Positions 32,916 through 45,320 are shown, counted from the stretch's first letter. The stretch: DNA of 64,000 nucleotides from Pampus argenteus (GCA_036937835.1 CM072873.1:10726501-10790500); one strand, 5' to 3'. Numbers and translations: made by a program. Notes: generated by a model from the sequence alone, not told the origin.

Positions 32916-34204
32916 GAGCAATCAGGGATTTTGACTCAGTGTGGGGCCGTCAATATCTGCTCAGGTTTTTTATTTCCTGGTGGGCGTTTAGCTGATTACC
33001 TCCGCCAGCTCCTCAAACTGCAGAAGAAGAAAACTCTAAAGATACCTCCCCGTCACAGGAGAGAGGAGCTGAAGAAGAACAGATTTGGCTGTCAGCCGCA
33101 AAACACTTGAATATTTGTTTTTGGTTTTTTTTGTCTGAACAGATATGTTGAAGTTAAATTTACTCCGAGGAGTGGACGAGTAAATATAGAAGATGTTTGG
33201 CTCTCAGTCATTAACCCTTTAACTGTTTGGTGGAGTAGTTTGAGTTATTGAAGCATAAGTCTGGTGATTTTCTGTATTTTTCTTCTTGTCAACACATCTC
33301 TTGTTTGGAGCCAGACCAACAATGAACTGATCTATTTTTTGAGAAATGCACACTGTTGTATAAAGATGTAAAGAGGTGTGATATGTGACATACCTGCACA
33401 TGCTCAGTGGCATTTACATAGAACAACTCTCCAGAGAAAGGGAGAATGAGGAGGTAAAACGAACTAGTACATCAGCTGTTTGCTTCTGTTTAATGTGACA
33501 AAGAAAAACAGGGATTTATACTTTTGCTTTGCTTTTGATTTTACTTTATACTTTTGGAAGCAGTGAAAGCAGTGTGTGTGAGAGGAACTGGTGGAGGTAT
33601 CCATCAAACCTGATCTCCCATCCATCCTGCTGACTGATGTGAGATCACTGGACAATAATCTGAAGTGTTGCCTTACGACTGTGTTGTGTCTGCACTTGTT
33701 ATATTAACATTTAGCCATTTGGACTTTATAAAAATTATGTTATTGTCACTTTATCAAAATGTTCTGTTTTCTGTCCTTTTGAGGACATTTTGGCCCCTTT
33801 AGTAAAATAAACTCTCTCAGTTTGAACTCACTGAATCTAAATTCCTCTCAAACTATCCAAACTGTTTGTTCTTTTGTTCTATTTCCAGTTTAGTTCAAAC
33901 ACACCTCGTCTTTGCTCGTATCTAAATTTAAATAATTATCTCAGAGTATAATCACAGCTGACGCTGCAGACTAAACCCAGCCGTTTCACTGGAGATAAAC
34001 TTGGATTCCCTGCAGGAAACTCCATCTTCAGGATTTATGATGAACTCTGACCCGAAAGGACGCAACGCTCCAACACACACTCATCCATAAAGATCCGATA
34101 ACAGCCAGTGTACATCTACATCCAAGCTGAAAGTGAAGACTGCAGGTTGCTCTCATCTTTCCTTCAGTCTCAACAGGTCAATCAACACACTGCAATTAAC
34201 CAGA
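32916..34204. other. Non-coding, nothing recognised
   Basis: Mixed to AT-rich unique-looking sequence. The plus-strand frame at 32850-33110 starts in the pyrimidine tract and has no domain. Confidence 0.35.

Positions 34205-34274
<70 letters not shown>
34205..34274. repeat. (CA)n microsatellite
   Basis: About 35 uninterrupted CA units. Confidence 0.95.
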
Positions 34275-34278
<4 letters not shown>

Positions 34279-34852
34279 TAAAACAGAGATTTCATCGGAT
34301 GACCTGATCTTCCGTTCTCACCATTAACACCTGAACAAAACACTCAAACACTGACATGTGATCATCAAATTGATCAGAAAATTGTCAGATCCGAAAACCC
34401 ATTACACATTGACAGCTCAGATTATGGAAAAAAATGTTATTTATTTATGTTATATCATATAAAAATTCTAATTTATGTATCAATATGTTAGAAATTCTTC
34501 AATGTTGGTAGTAGTTGGTGGAACTTTAAAATAAGAGAAAATAATAATAAATACAATATAATATAATATAATAATATGAAACAGCCTTAACCAGTTAAGT
34601 ATTAGTAGGCAGTATTAGGGCTGTGTTTGTAATCTGAGAAATGTGGGAAATATTCTGCCACACCAGCATCAGCACGTCATCCTCTTTCTATCCAATGTGC
34701 ACACACTCTGCACAGAGTCCATCCACAAGCTTGTTCTGTAAAAACGATCAATCACAAAGGATTTCTCTGTATTTTTAGTATTTACTCTTCAGTAAAACAC
34801 AGAATAGAGTGATAAAGACCATGTGCCAGACACAGGACGCACCTTGGTGCAA
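34275..34852. other. AT-rich non-coding
   Basis: Includes an ATAAT/ATATA-rich stretch at 34540-34578. Nothing else is recognised. Confidence 0.35.
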
Positions 34853-35061
34853 ATTGTGTGTGTGTGTGTGTGTGTGCTTGTGTGTGTGTGTGTGCCAATC
34901 TGGCCAATCTGTTAAAAAAGCAAACGTTGCTAATTCCTCATCGTTCTGCCTTACCTCAGATCTGTCCCCTGAGAGGGACAGCACTGACGGATGGACGGCA
35001 AGTGTGTGTGTGTGTTTGTGTGTGTTTGTGTGTGTGTCTGTGTGTGTGTGTGTGTGTGTGT
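34853..35061. repeat. Two GT microsatellites around unique DNA
   Basis: GT runs at 34853-34893 and 35001-35061, the second with TTTG and CTG interruptions. The intervening 100 bp are unique. Confidence 0.85.
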
Positions 35062-35619
35062 ACTGATGGATTATGGGAGACCCTCTGGATGGTATCAAAC
35101 CAAAGACTCAACAACAGCTCAACACCTCAACACTACAAACAGCACGAGTCATGAGCTGAGAGCAGCAGCATCTGTAGTTTGTTTTAACCTACTGGTGGAG
35201 TCAGTGGTTCTCTGATATTATATCTCTTCAGGTATTTGCTATTTTTAAGGCTGCATTCATAGAGTAGTTAATTTTGACTCCTGAATTTAATTTAATTTAG
35301 TCTCATTTTTGTTGTCAAACAAACAGTTTTCAACAAAATGTTTGTTCATAGTTTTGGTGGATGAAATGAACACTGGTTTACCTATAACTCTTTAAGTATG
35401 TGTGGTAATGTATATACACACACAGAGATTTGCTGTCACTGAACAGAAAAAACTCCCCCTTTAGTGTCAACTTGAAAACAAATATCTGATCCAAATTAAC
35501 TACAAATATATTACAAATATATAAATACAGAATGCTTTACATGTAGAATCTATATCTGAAAAGTTAATCTGGAAGTCAGGTGAGGTTTTCATACTTCAAC
35601 CTGGACAGCCTGGTTTCAC
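35062..35619. other. Non-coding, nothing recognised
   Basis: AT-rich, unique-looking. Confidence 0.3.
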
Positions 35620-35885
35620 TTCAGCTCTTTATACAGACATGAATCCAGCCTCACTAGAGTTGTTAGAAACCATAGGCCACCGTGTCGACCTCTGATCTTG
35701 TTGATTTGCTGCGTGGTGTTTATGAACAGGAAGTGAAACTTAAGTGAATTTAATAGCAGGACTGGGAATAGACGGAATAAAATGGCCCTCATCAATATTG
35801 ATGCTGTTCTGTTAATTAGACTTCACATCTCCGACTCACAGAGACACACTGAGGGCACTGTGATTGGATGTCCGCCACCGCCTGC
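35620..35885. promoter_or_regulatory. Candidate conserved non-coding element
   Basis: GGAATAAAATGGCCCTC, a 14-bp palindrome and CTGTTAATTAGAC lie in repeat-free DNA ended by a GT tract. The spacing of ATTA cores suggests a homeodomain-bound element. Confidence 0.35.
35790..35803. promoter_or_regulatory. ONECUT/CUX-like palindrome
   Basis: CATCAATATTGATG is perfectly self-complementary and holds two overlapping ATCAAT/ATTGAT cores of the cut-homeodomain type. Confidence 0.4.

Positions 35886-35887
<2 letters not shown>

Positions 35888-35918
<31 letters not shown>
35888..35918. repeat. (GT)n microsatellite
   Basis: About 15 GT units. Confidence 0.9.
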
Positions 35919-35919
<1 letters not shown>

Positions 35920-36052
35920 ACAGACTGAGGGCACTGATCATTGGACAACAGCCACTGTGTGTGTGAAGCTGTGTGTGCATGTACTGTAAGTGTGAATGTA
36001 TGTTTGAAAGCCTCGACACACTACTGTGCTGTGTTAATAAGGAGGTTTCTCA

Positions 36053-36457
36053 GTATGTGTGTGTGAGTGTGTGTGTGTGTGTGTGTGTGTTTTGAAATAA
36101 ATGGGCATGCATGTGTGACTGTGTGTACGCGTGTGTGTGTTTGTGTATTTGTTTGTGTGTGTCCATCATTGAATGAATCCAGCCAGGTCCATCTGTTTGG
36201 CAGGGGACATGAATGTGAAGCCATCTGTGCTCTCATAGTGTGCGTGTGTGTGTGAGTGTGTGTGTTGGCCCTGAGGTGCAGTGTGTAAGAGGCAAAGGTG
36301 ATAAGAGCATACATAGTCACACACGTCACACACACACACACACACACACACACAATGATCCCGGCTTGTCCTGTGTGAAGTGAGAACTTTGGTTCTGGCG
36401 TTGTTTCACCATAAATTATTGTTATTGGTGTGTGTGTGTGTGTGTGTGTGTGTGTGG
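36053..36457. repeat. Cluster of GT and CA microsatellites
   Basis: GT at 36053-36090, GT-rich at 36129-36162, CA at 36327-36353 and GT at 36428-36457. The last two are complementary and 75 bases apart. Confidence 0.85.
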
Positions 36458-36794
36458 CAGCTGATGCTCACTGCTGCACACTCCAGGACAGAAGAAGAAG
36501 ATGCGAAGGATGTTTAACCAAGCCTGCAGGAAGCCAATTTTACATAGTGGTCAAACTGTGTAATTACCACTTCCTGTCCGTCATGTGATGCAGTCTGGCT
36601 CCCCACACACAATCATTGGAGAAGGCTTTAAAAGTGTGAATCAATGTTTCGGAGTGAAATGACTCATTTTATTATTCGAATTTGATCCTTTTTCGGTCTA
36701 ATAACCTTTGGAAAATCTACAATAGTCGTATGATTCGATGATTTTATCCACATTCAAGTGGACGACCAGCCAGCAGGAATGCAGTCAGTTCTCC

Positions 36795-38393
36795 TTAAAG
36801 GGGACATATGCTGCTTTTTGTAGTTTTTTATGTTATTTATATTCTGTTATAATGTCAGATGTTAAACATGGTCAACGTTCCAAAACTTGGGATGAATGAA
36901 TGTAAAAATGCTCCCTGTAAGACAAAAGTCAGGGCTTCAATCTGGTCTTTGCAGTACATACCGATGATCAGCTGTTCTTCCCACTGCAATGGATGGATTA
37001 AAACTCATTTTGTTTCATAAACCCTTCATCTTAGATTTATATATTACAGTGAGAGTGTTTTGCTAACGTTTCATTCTGTTGGTATTATTTAGCTTTTCAG
37101 AAATCTTTTTTTTTTTTTTTTTTTTTTTTTCAAAAGCTCTTTGTAATGTTGGTTCAGCAAAGTGTTGTGTCAATAAACTTTGTTATTATTAAAGATAATG
37201 AAAAAGAATGAAAGAGAGGGGGAGAAGGTAAATAAAAGGCAGGTAAACATGAATAATAGAGAGCAATGAGATGATGAATAAAGAGAAAAGCAGAAAAACA
37301 CTGGAAGGGAGGAACAAGAAGAAGGAGATGAATTGATTTGTGGAGGTCGGCCAAGTTCAACATCTTAAACCTGCAACACACACACACACACACACCTACA
37401 CACACTCCCAGCTGGCAGGTCAGGAATAATAAACACTCCCAGAGTTTATTTTCTCAGTGCGATCTGAGCTGTAGAAAGAATTGGACGAACATCCACATGA
37501 CCTGAAGTGTGTGTGTTTGTGTGTGTGTGATGAAATCTGCCCTGTAGAATAAACACACACTCAGGAGGTAACATACACACACACAGCTAAAACTGAAAAT
37601 GTGAACTCTTCAGATCGTACATGATGGTTCAGCTTTTAAATGCTATAAAAAAAGATTGAAAAATGTTCATAAATACTTAAAGTCATATCATTTAAACCTG
37701 CTGAAGAAGACAGAATTTAAGCACGTTTTCAGGATTTTTCTCGTACTTGTCATTTTTGACAGCTCCTTAGTTTTCAATGATTATTGAACTTTGTTTTCCT
37801 TCAAAAGGTCTTATCAGGTCTGAAACTGTCCTCCCAAGGAAAACTAACAGTGAGCATCCCAGAACATCTGTGTGCGTTACATGTCAGATCCGCAAGTTGT
37901 AATATCGTAGTTTGGAGTTTGGTCAAATTGGCTTCACATCCCAGCACACATCCTGGGGGGCCCTGAACGCTCCATTTGCAACATTACCTCCACTGCCTCC
38001 TTGTGATGACGTTAGCTCATTGCACATGCCCATAAATGGCCATCTGTTCTGTAGCCTGGGTTGCTACAGTTATTGCTAAGTGTTTTTTAATGTGGTTTTC
38101 ACGTTATCTACTCTCATATTTCAGATCTGATTCAACTCCAACGTATATGGAGTAAAGAAAGGGAAAAGTAGTGAAATCCTGCTGAAGTGAAGTGAAGTGA
38201 AAGTGAAGTGAAACTTCCTGAAGCTGACCAATCAGAACAGAGCGGGCTCATCAGGAGGGGGGTCTTAAAAAAACAGCAGCTTAAAACGGCTTGTTTCAGA
38301 CAGTACTGATTTAATTGTAAATCATGCAAAGGTATTCCAGTATAGCCACCGAATATAAATATACAGAAAATGTGCAAATAATATGTCCATTAA
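36795..38393. mobile_element. TTAA-ended non-autonomous DNA element, possibly 1.6 kb
   Basis: The left end TTAAAGGGGACATATGCTGC and nearby GTCAGATGTTAAACATGGTC, CTCCCTGTAAGAC are typical of a frequent percomorph element. The right part (ACCAATCAGAACAGAGCGGG, TTAAAACGGC.TGTTTCAGACAG, AATCATGCAAAGGTATTCCAG) ends ATATGTCCATTAA, the near-complement of the left end. TTAA at both ends suggests a piggyBac-type site. The middle (about 37010-37750) holds a T-run and CA tract, so it may be one element with insertions or two fragments. Confidence 0.6.
37106..37130. repeat. (T)25 homopolymer
   Basis: About 25 consecutive T residues within the TTAA-ended element. Confidence 0.9.
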
Positions 38394-38929
38394 TAACTTT
38401 GTTAAATTTATCATGTGGAACATGAAACAAAATGCCAAAAATGGGGGAAGTAAACACAACAGTAGAGAGAACATAGAAAGAAGCAAAGATGTTTGTGACA
38501 CATAATAACACTCAGTGAAAGGAAGAACTAAAATAAGTGACTCGAAGTGGATGAAATAAAAATCTAAACGTTTAGAAAACTACACTAATCTGTACTTCTC
38601 ATGTGTTTTCATCTCTGCATCTCTTTTCTTTTTTCTCTCTCTGACATCTGCCGCCAGCTGACGTTTCTCTGTCAGAGTGTATAAGTGTGCATGTTTAAAG
38701 AAACAGCTCAGGGTGAGAGGTGGAAGACAGAGAAGAAGAGCAAGGCGGAGGAGGTGATGAGGAAAGAGGATGAAAGATAAGTGTGTGTGTGTTATAAAAA
38801 TGGATGTTGTAAAAACTGTTTTTTTTTTGTTGTTTTTTTTTTTAGAAACATTTCTTGTCACATTTATGTCACATTGACCTCTCCCTATAAAACATATCTA
38901 TCACTGTTTTGGACAGATTTTACTTCCTT
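38394..38929. other. Non-coding, nothing recognised
   Basis: AT-rich with T-runs at 38820-38842. Confidence 0.3.
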
Positions 38930-39020
38930 TTTTAAGAGTTTGGTCACATTAATTTGTTCAGAAATGGCTCCAAAGCAATCAAGTTTTCAGTCTCTGGAGA
39001 GTTGTTCTGTGTAAGGTAGA
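38930..39020 (+). repeat. Dispersed repeat copy, TTTGGTCACATTAATTTGTT family
   Basis: AGAGTTTGGTCACATTAATT followed by AGAAATGGCTCCAAAGCAAT matches 53863-53960 and 63213-63310. It is an unnamed local family. Confidence 0.55.
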
Positions 39021-39689
39021 AGCCACTATTGTGTTTAACAGTGTACATCACTGATTAATTGGCTTTCTTGTTTATTTATTTTTGTTTTTGAGACTTTGAC
39101 ACTGAAAAAGCATGCAACGATCGACTGAAGTTCCTCATTTCTGTGTTTAAAAAAAAAACCTAAATATATATCTTCTATAGTGCATCAAACAGAGACAGAC
39201 AGAGAGTGCTCCGGCAGACGTGACCTCGTCGTCTCCATCTGCATCCATCCTCCATCTTTAGTCTGATCATATATTCACCACAGTATATATAGACACACAG
39301 ACTGAGTGCCAGCAGCACCGAGGCCTCCTCCTTCACCTCCATCTGTCTCCTCCTCCTCTTCTCCCCCTTCGTGTCTGATTGACAGCCAGGCTCAGGTGGA
39401 GATGGGAGGGGGGGTGAGAAAAGGGGAGAGAGGGGGAGTCAAAAAGAGCAAAAGAAAATCAAACTAACTGACCTTCAGCTGACAAAACACTAAAAACAAA
39501 ATGTTAAACCGCAAACAGATCAAAAATAAATTGGTTGGCAAAATAAACAAAAAAATCTAACGATGAAATACAGATTTAAATGACTAAATAAATAAATTGA
39601 CTTTCTGCATGTCAGCATTCACCCATTCAAACACACATTTATACACTGATGGAAGAAGCTACCATGCAAGACGCCCTGCTTTCACCTAT
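39021..39689. other. Non-coding; possible small regulatory patch
   Basis: CCTCC-rich DNA around a PBX/MEIS decamer (39300-39420), otherwise AT-rich. Confidence 0.3.
39376..39385 (+). promoter_or_regulatory. PBX-MEIS/PREP-like decamer
   Basis: TGATTGACAG, identical to the decamer at 17903. Confidence 0.4.
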
Positions 39690-40190
39690 TAGTCTACACT
39701 TCAACTGACAGTTCAACTGCTTTCAGTTTTACTGCTTTTACATGACTTTGTCATCTGATGACATTTCAACTTGCTTTATTACTTACACCTCAACTGCTTT
39801 CAGACCTGTCAACTAACAGTTCAACTGCTTGTAATAGGATACTTGACAATTCAACTAGTTTCACCTCTTACCATTAACATCAACTTGCATAGATGAGTTT
39901 TGTACACTTCAACTAGTTTCTTCTTTTACCCTTAGCGGACGGTCAACAGCTTTGAGACTTGTCAACTGACACGACTACACTAACTACTTTCTCATAGTTT
40001 AGACATTTACTGACAGGCAAACTGCTTCTCTTACACTAACACTGTCTAGTTACTTACTTAGATACAAACAGAAACTTAAACTCAAAACTAAAATGTCAAT
40101 TGCTTTCAGCTGTTATACTTAAGAGACAATTCAGACCATTCCAATCCTTTTACCTCAACTGACACTTCACTTGTTTTAAGTACTTTAACT
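39690..40190. repeat. Degenerate CAACTGCTTTCA-type repeat field
   Basis: TCAACTGCTTTCAG, TCAACTGCTTGTAA, TCAACTAGTTTCAC, TCAACTAGTTTCTT, TCAATTGCTTTCAG and CTCAACTGACACTTCA recur over 500 bp with variable spacing. The strand bias (CAACT, ACTTC) is constant, so it looks like a strongly decayed minisatellite. Confidence 0.6.
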
Positions 40191-41879
40191 TTATGCAAAT
40201 ATCACAACATTACAAGACATTTTAAACATGTTTATATTGTACAGTCTAATCAGTTTGATTCTGTCTAATATTTCATTTATTTTCATTAAGGTAGAAACAA
40301 GGAACAATATTCGCTGACTGACTTCTGTAATTCCAATAAAGATGTATTTTGAAAGAAAAGACATAGTAAAAAAGGAAAGGAGGAATGAACGAGGGACGAG
40401 ATGATAAAGTAAGTGAAAACAGGACAGGGAGCAAGTGAGAGTTGGAGGTTGGAGGTATATTTAGGAGCGTGACAGATTGTGTTCATGTGTTTGAGTCGCT
40501 CCGCCTTTTTATCTGTCTGCTCCCATCAACACCTTTATTGATAGAAGAGGAGGAAGAGGAGGAGAGAGACGAAGAGGCGGTGGAAATATTTTTACTGTCT
40601 CCTGTCATCTTGTTTTTTTATTTTGATGAAGCTGCACGGTTTGGTGAGGCTGAATATGAACGTGGTCAGCAGAAACATATATTTCTCCATGGATGTGAAT
40701 ATAAATAAATTCAATTTAAGAAATGTTAAATTAATGGAGAGTTTCACGTTGATTCAAACTGTAGGAAAGACAGAACTAAACAAACTTTGGGTCTCATGCC
40801 AGAAACAGTCATATGAAGGGCTTCTTAAGGGGAATATATGAATTTATGGCATTCATCATTTCTCGTACTTAGATTTTTCTCGTACTTATTTATGAGTTCA
40901 AATTATTTGACCTGTTACAATGAATGATCTCACAAACATTCACCAATTTATTTTCAATTTATGATGAAGTTTGAAATTCGCGCAGTTAAGGGCATTTCAG
41001 CATGCAACACTTGTACAAGTTTCAGGATAAAAATATGAAAATGTCCTTGCATGAAACCCAAAATTCTGTGAATGTGATTTTTTTTTTTCATGGCACAATG
41101 TTACACCTATTGTGTGCAAGATGCAAAAGCATATCAATTCAATCTTAATAGACCTTCAACAATGTGAACACAAGTCCCAAAAATATGAGCTTGTAATGTC
41201 TTAAACATAACATAAACATAACACAGTCGAACACAGAACAGATTTGTGTCACTGACAGTACTTTGTTTGAACTGTAAATGAAGCGGACCACTGTTTATTA
41301 CCTGGGGAAAAACTATCAATTACATGTCTAATCTCATGTACGTCGTTTTTTTTGAAAATTAGCTGTTCATTTACTAATTGGAACTGTGACATCTGCCCTC
41401 AAGCACAACCCTGAAACTGCTTTAAAATTGGTTTTAGTCTTGAATAAATTAAAAGAAATAAACAAACATATTAGAACATACTGGGACAATAATGTTACGG
41501 AGACATCACTGGTGTCATTATTTACACACGTGTAATTCATGTTTGCTGTAACTGAAATGTGGACGACGTTGACTACCAACTTCTTCATTTGACTGGAAAC
41601 AAACCTTCAAAAGCCATTTGAAACAACGCTTCTTATTTTCACTTTAGATTTGTTTCTTTCCTTTACTTATTAATGTTTTAAGACACAGAAACAGTGTGTC
41701 AAAAAAAAAAGCTTTTCTTCTTTGACAGTCTGCCAGATGCTGGAGCACAAACTCAAATATGAACTAAATTTCTTCTTTTCTTCTTTCTGTTTGAAGAGCC
41801 TGCACAATGTACGCTGGAACTTTAATTATAATTTTTTATAGTCATTAGATGTCATTTTCCATTTTTCTTCACTTTATTG
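40191..41879. other. AT-rich non-coding, nothing recognised
   Basis: Short GAG-triplet run at 40545-40575, A- and T-runs near 41080 and 41701. No coding frame or repeat family. Confidence 0.35.
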
Positions 41880-42035
41880 TTACGTGTCGAGGCTGAACAC
41901 GTACAACGGTGCACTAATTAAAGCAGGGAGCCGATTAGAGTGGCCGGCCACCAGAAATTGAACACTAATGTCTGAGAAAGTTGACAACTCCATGTTTGAT
42001 TAATGAGGCAGTTAGCTTAATGTTGTCATTGTTTG
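41880..42035. promoter_or_regulatory. Candidate conserved non-coding element
   Basis: GTGCACTAATTAAAGCAGGG, GCCGATTAGAGTGGCC, GAAATTGAACACTAATG and TTTGATTAATGAGGC occur within 150 bp, bounded by a CA tract. Homeodomain cores are very dense. Confidence 0.45.
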
Positions 42036-42044
42036 TCTGATTCA

Positions 42045-42048
<4 letters not shown>

Positions 42049-42075
<27 letters not shown>
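42049..42075. repeat. (CA)n microsatellite
   Basis: About 13 CA units. Confidence 0.85.
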
Positions 42076-42269
42076 GACTGAGGTGAGGTATTTTTTTTTC
42101 CTGTTGCAGGTGAAAAAATAGTAGCTACGAGTCCTTGATGGTACATATACATCTGAGTCAATCAAGGATGCACCGACAGGGCAGATAACGTGACCGCAAT
42201 TTTATCTTATATATGAACATTTTCAGCATTTAGAAATAAAGCAACTTTCTGGAAACCAGTAAAATGAAT

Positions 42270-42321
42270 TTTATATATATATATATAAGTTTATATATAT
42301 ATAAGTTTATATATATATAAA
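42270..42321. repeat. Three AT-rich units with AAGTTT spacers
   Basis: TATATATATATAAGTT-type units repeat three times. The whole is nearly self-complementary. Confidence 0.8.
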
Positions 42322-43072
42322 CCTAACATTAGCATGAAAATACTAACAGTTATTTCTGTCTCTGAGCTATCCTGGAAGCAATAATTATTGTCCTGTTGTA
42401 GCGAAGGCTTGACCCGCCGTAATCTAGCTCTGATTGATTTACCCTATTCTTTCCCAAACCCATGAAGGCCATGGGTACTAGCCAATCAGAGTAAGGGAGA
42501 GGGGTTCATGCTTTTGTGTGTTTACCTATTAACTTCAACTCCTGGGATCTTTCTCATTATCCTAAGAGAAAATCCTACATGATTGATGTGATCTCATGAG
42601 TACCTTCACTTCCTGTGACAGATATTCCTTTTAACGCTCCTTCAACAGCCACTAGAGCGACTTAACCATTTAGCAGCAGATTAAAGAAGCCATCAGATAA
42701 CCAAGGAAGCAATAGATATTTGGATTTTTTTTTTTTTTTTTACAAAGAACTTCAGTGTGAGCTCAGAGGCCTCGATAATCCTCATGCTGCAGCTGATCCG
42801 GTGTCCAGCTACAAACTGGAGCATTTAAACACTGTAATTCTTTCTGTGGTGTGGAGGAAGATAAGTGGAGTGGGATGGAGAAGGATCTAATGTTGGTTCC
42901 TTATCAGTAATCACTTTCCCAGTAAAAGTCGAGCAGAAATACATAAAAAACACAATGTTCTGAATGTTGTAATAAACTGTTGATGTCATGAGTTTCACAG
43001 AAACTTACAAAGAGAGTTCAGGTGAGGTCGTAGAAACTCACACAGGTAATAAATCTGATGTTTTACTCCCAT
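42322..43072. other. Non-coding, possibly an unnamed repeat at 42400-42660
   Basis: AGCCAATCAGAGTAAGG and GTGATCTCATGAGTACC look like a dispersed element, but I cannot pair it with another copy here. A T-run lies at 42725-42741. Confidence 0.3.
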
Positions 43073-43215
43073 TTAAAGGGTTAGGTCACCCAAATGAAAC
43101 AACAACATATTTCCCCACTTATCCCTCGTGGGATTTAGCCAGGTTTTTGTTGTATGTGCTGAGTTTTGAGATCTCCATGACTGAGACATCTGGTTTATCA
43201 GAGTGACCGGGACAC
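43073..43215 (+). mobile_element. TTTAAAGGGTTAGGTCACCC-type fish DNA-element fragment
   Basis: The left end resembles the common fish TTAAAGGGATAGTTCACCCA terminus. ACATATTTCCCCACTTA and GTGCTGAGTTTTGAGATCTC follow in the expected order. A shorter relative is at 49884. No transposase. Confidence 0.55.
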
Positions 43216-43500
43216 TGATTTTAAAAAGATTAAAGTAAAGTAGTAAAGTCAGACAGGATGAACATAACGGGAAGGAAATGATTGAACTCATGGCTGATCT
43301 AGTCTGTAATAGACATACTGATACTGTAGGTGAAGAATGACATATTTCAACAAACTGCTGTGCTATTTGTTATTATTGTCGTTGTTGTTATAAAAATATC
43401 TAATTCTATAAAGGATTTAAGATTAAAAAATAACATGGAAATGCAAAAGAAATAGATTCACTGTTTTTGAAAAGGAAGCAAGAAAACATCCATCCATGTT

Positions 43501-43513
43501 GTTGCCTAGCAAC
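43501..43513. promoter_or_regulatory. RFX X-box, exact consensus
   Basis: GTTGCCTAGCAAC fits the X-box with a 1-base spacer and is close to the ideal RFX palindrome. The following 200 bp are repeat-free and CpG-richer. Confidence 0.5.
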
Positions 43514-43770
43514 AGCGCTTAAGACTTGAACCACCTGAATCACGATGTGCACGTGACCTTTCTGACCTCTGAGCATCCGCTGGACGCGAGTCTGTCTTCA
43601 GCTCGGAGCGATATTAGAATATTTAACAAACTGTGTGTTTATTCCTCTATTGTTTTCATGTTTTACGATGTGTTTACCGACAGCGGTGGCAGCGCCGCTG
43701 CTCACTTTGTCGACCACTCTTCACTTTGTTTTTATACTGCAGCTGTAGTGGTACTGCTATCTGCTGTCAG

Positions 43771-43822
<52 letters not shown>
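43771..43822. repeat. (CA)n microsatellite
   Basis: About 26 CA units. Confidence 0.95.
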
Positions 43823-43827
<5 letters not shown>

Positions 43828-43913
43828 CAGACATGAATGTATCACTACTGTCATGTATATGAGGTTCAGTCAGGGCTTGGGGTTAATAGCCCAGCTGTCA
43901 ATTTGATGTGCTT

Positions 43914-43917
<4 letters not shown>

Positions 43918-43951
<34 letters not shown>
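43918..43951. repeat. (GT)n microsatellite
   Basis: About 16 GT units, 95 bases after a CA tract. Confidence 0.9.
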
Positions 43952-43953
<2 letters not shown>

Positions 43954-44126
43954 ATAATAGCTTGCTAGCTGTCAGTGCAGATGAGGGGTGTGTGTCAGGA
44001 GAGCAAGCTTTAAATGCTCCTCGTCACCCAGTTCAATGCACAGAATGACAGGCCTGCAGTGTGTGTGTTAGCATATGTTAGCATTTGTTATCTTCTCCAT
44101 GTGTGGATTTGTCATATACGTGCTTA

Positions 44127-44128
<2 letters not shown>

Positions 44129-44179
<51 letters not shown>
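44129..44179. repeat. (AT)n/(GT)n compound microsatellite
   Basis: About 16 AT units pass directly into about 9 GT units. Confidence 0.95.
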
Positions 44180-44227
44180 CATGCGCTCTGCAGTCATCTC
44201 TAAGTAGAAAACATCGTGCTGAGCAGA

Positions 44228-44411
44228 AAAGCAGTCCGTGTCAAACTACCCATCATGCCGCATGAATGGGCCGCTCTCTCTCTCTCTCTCTCTCGTTGCC
44301 GGCACTATTATGAAAGAGCGAGCTGAAATATTATTATTCTGCTGTTATTAAGCTGCACCGACATGTCAAGTTTAAATCATTAGCTTCTCCCTCATAAAAC
44401 ACCAAAGACTG
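44228..44411 (+). repeat. Three-copy module, copy 1
   Basis: GTGTCAAACTACC, CATGAATGGGCCGC, then CTGAAATATTATTATTCTGC, ACATGTCAAGTTTAAATCA and ATAAAACACCAAAGACTG. A CT run (44275-44294) is inserted within it. Order and spacing match copy 2 at 45321. It is not simple sequence and may be a duplicated enhancer. Confidence 0.7.
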
Positions 44412-45320
44412 TATTCACACAAAACACCCAAAAATACGCTTTTCATCACAAAAGCATAATTTGCCTCCTCCTCGGCTGGAAAATTACGCTTAACAAATGT
44501 TCCATTTCTTCATTTTCAAATTGAACCTGGAAGTAGTAACACATGAAGCTTTAATTTCCTCCCTTCCTCCATCCTCCATCCTTCCTGCCTTCCTTTCCTC
44601 CTTTCTCAACTGCTTTCACTCCTTTTGCCCCTTGTTTTCATGCTTTCTTTTCTCAAACTCTTAATGTTTTTAGGATGTTGACCTTCTATGGATGTTGAGA
44701 ACAGCTGTCAGACTGGATCTTTCCTTACACTCTGATCGGCTGCAGAATCGAAATATGACCTAATGAATGCAGTGGCATGTTTACCTGGAGTAATGTCTGC
44801 AGTTGGAGACCTAAAACAGTATATGGGTCTATGAACCCACAGTGTGATCCTGAATGAAGGGGAAGAACCTGCTGTTGCACAGTTGAGACATCCATAGATT
44901 GTTTCCTCAAAACATTTTTTTTGTATGACTGTAAATGAAATATGTTTTGTTTTGGACTATGTGATGGAAAAAGTTGTTAGTTGTTGTTGATAGCAGCTTT
45001 AACAAATTTTTATAAATCTTCAGAGATGAAACTTTTCTGTTTTGGGGGATTTCCCTCTCTTGTCTCCCTCTGGCTAAAATATCCTACACACCTTTTACAA
45101 CTTGACCCTCAGCGTAATGGTGGCGTTTTACCTGCTGCCTGAAGCTGTCGTGTGATGTAACTTCTGAGGAAAAAAAGCAAAATTCAGCATCTTGCTCGAG
45201 GACACTTCAGCAGGATAAAAACTGTGACCTGAGCAGCCACAGGACCAACTAATGATTCCCTGTCAGTGCGTTTGAGCAGCAGCTCGTCTAAACCCCCGAC
45301 TCCTCCTGTGGTGCCCTGCC
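44412..45320. other. Non-coding between module copies
   Basis: Includes a TCC/CCTT-rich stretch (44560-44660). No other feature is supported. Confidence 0.3.
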
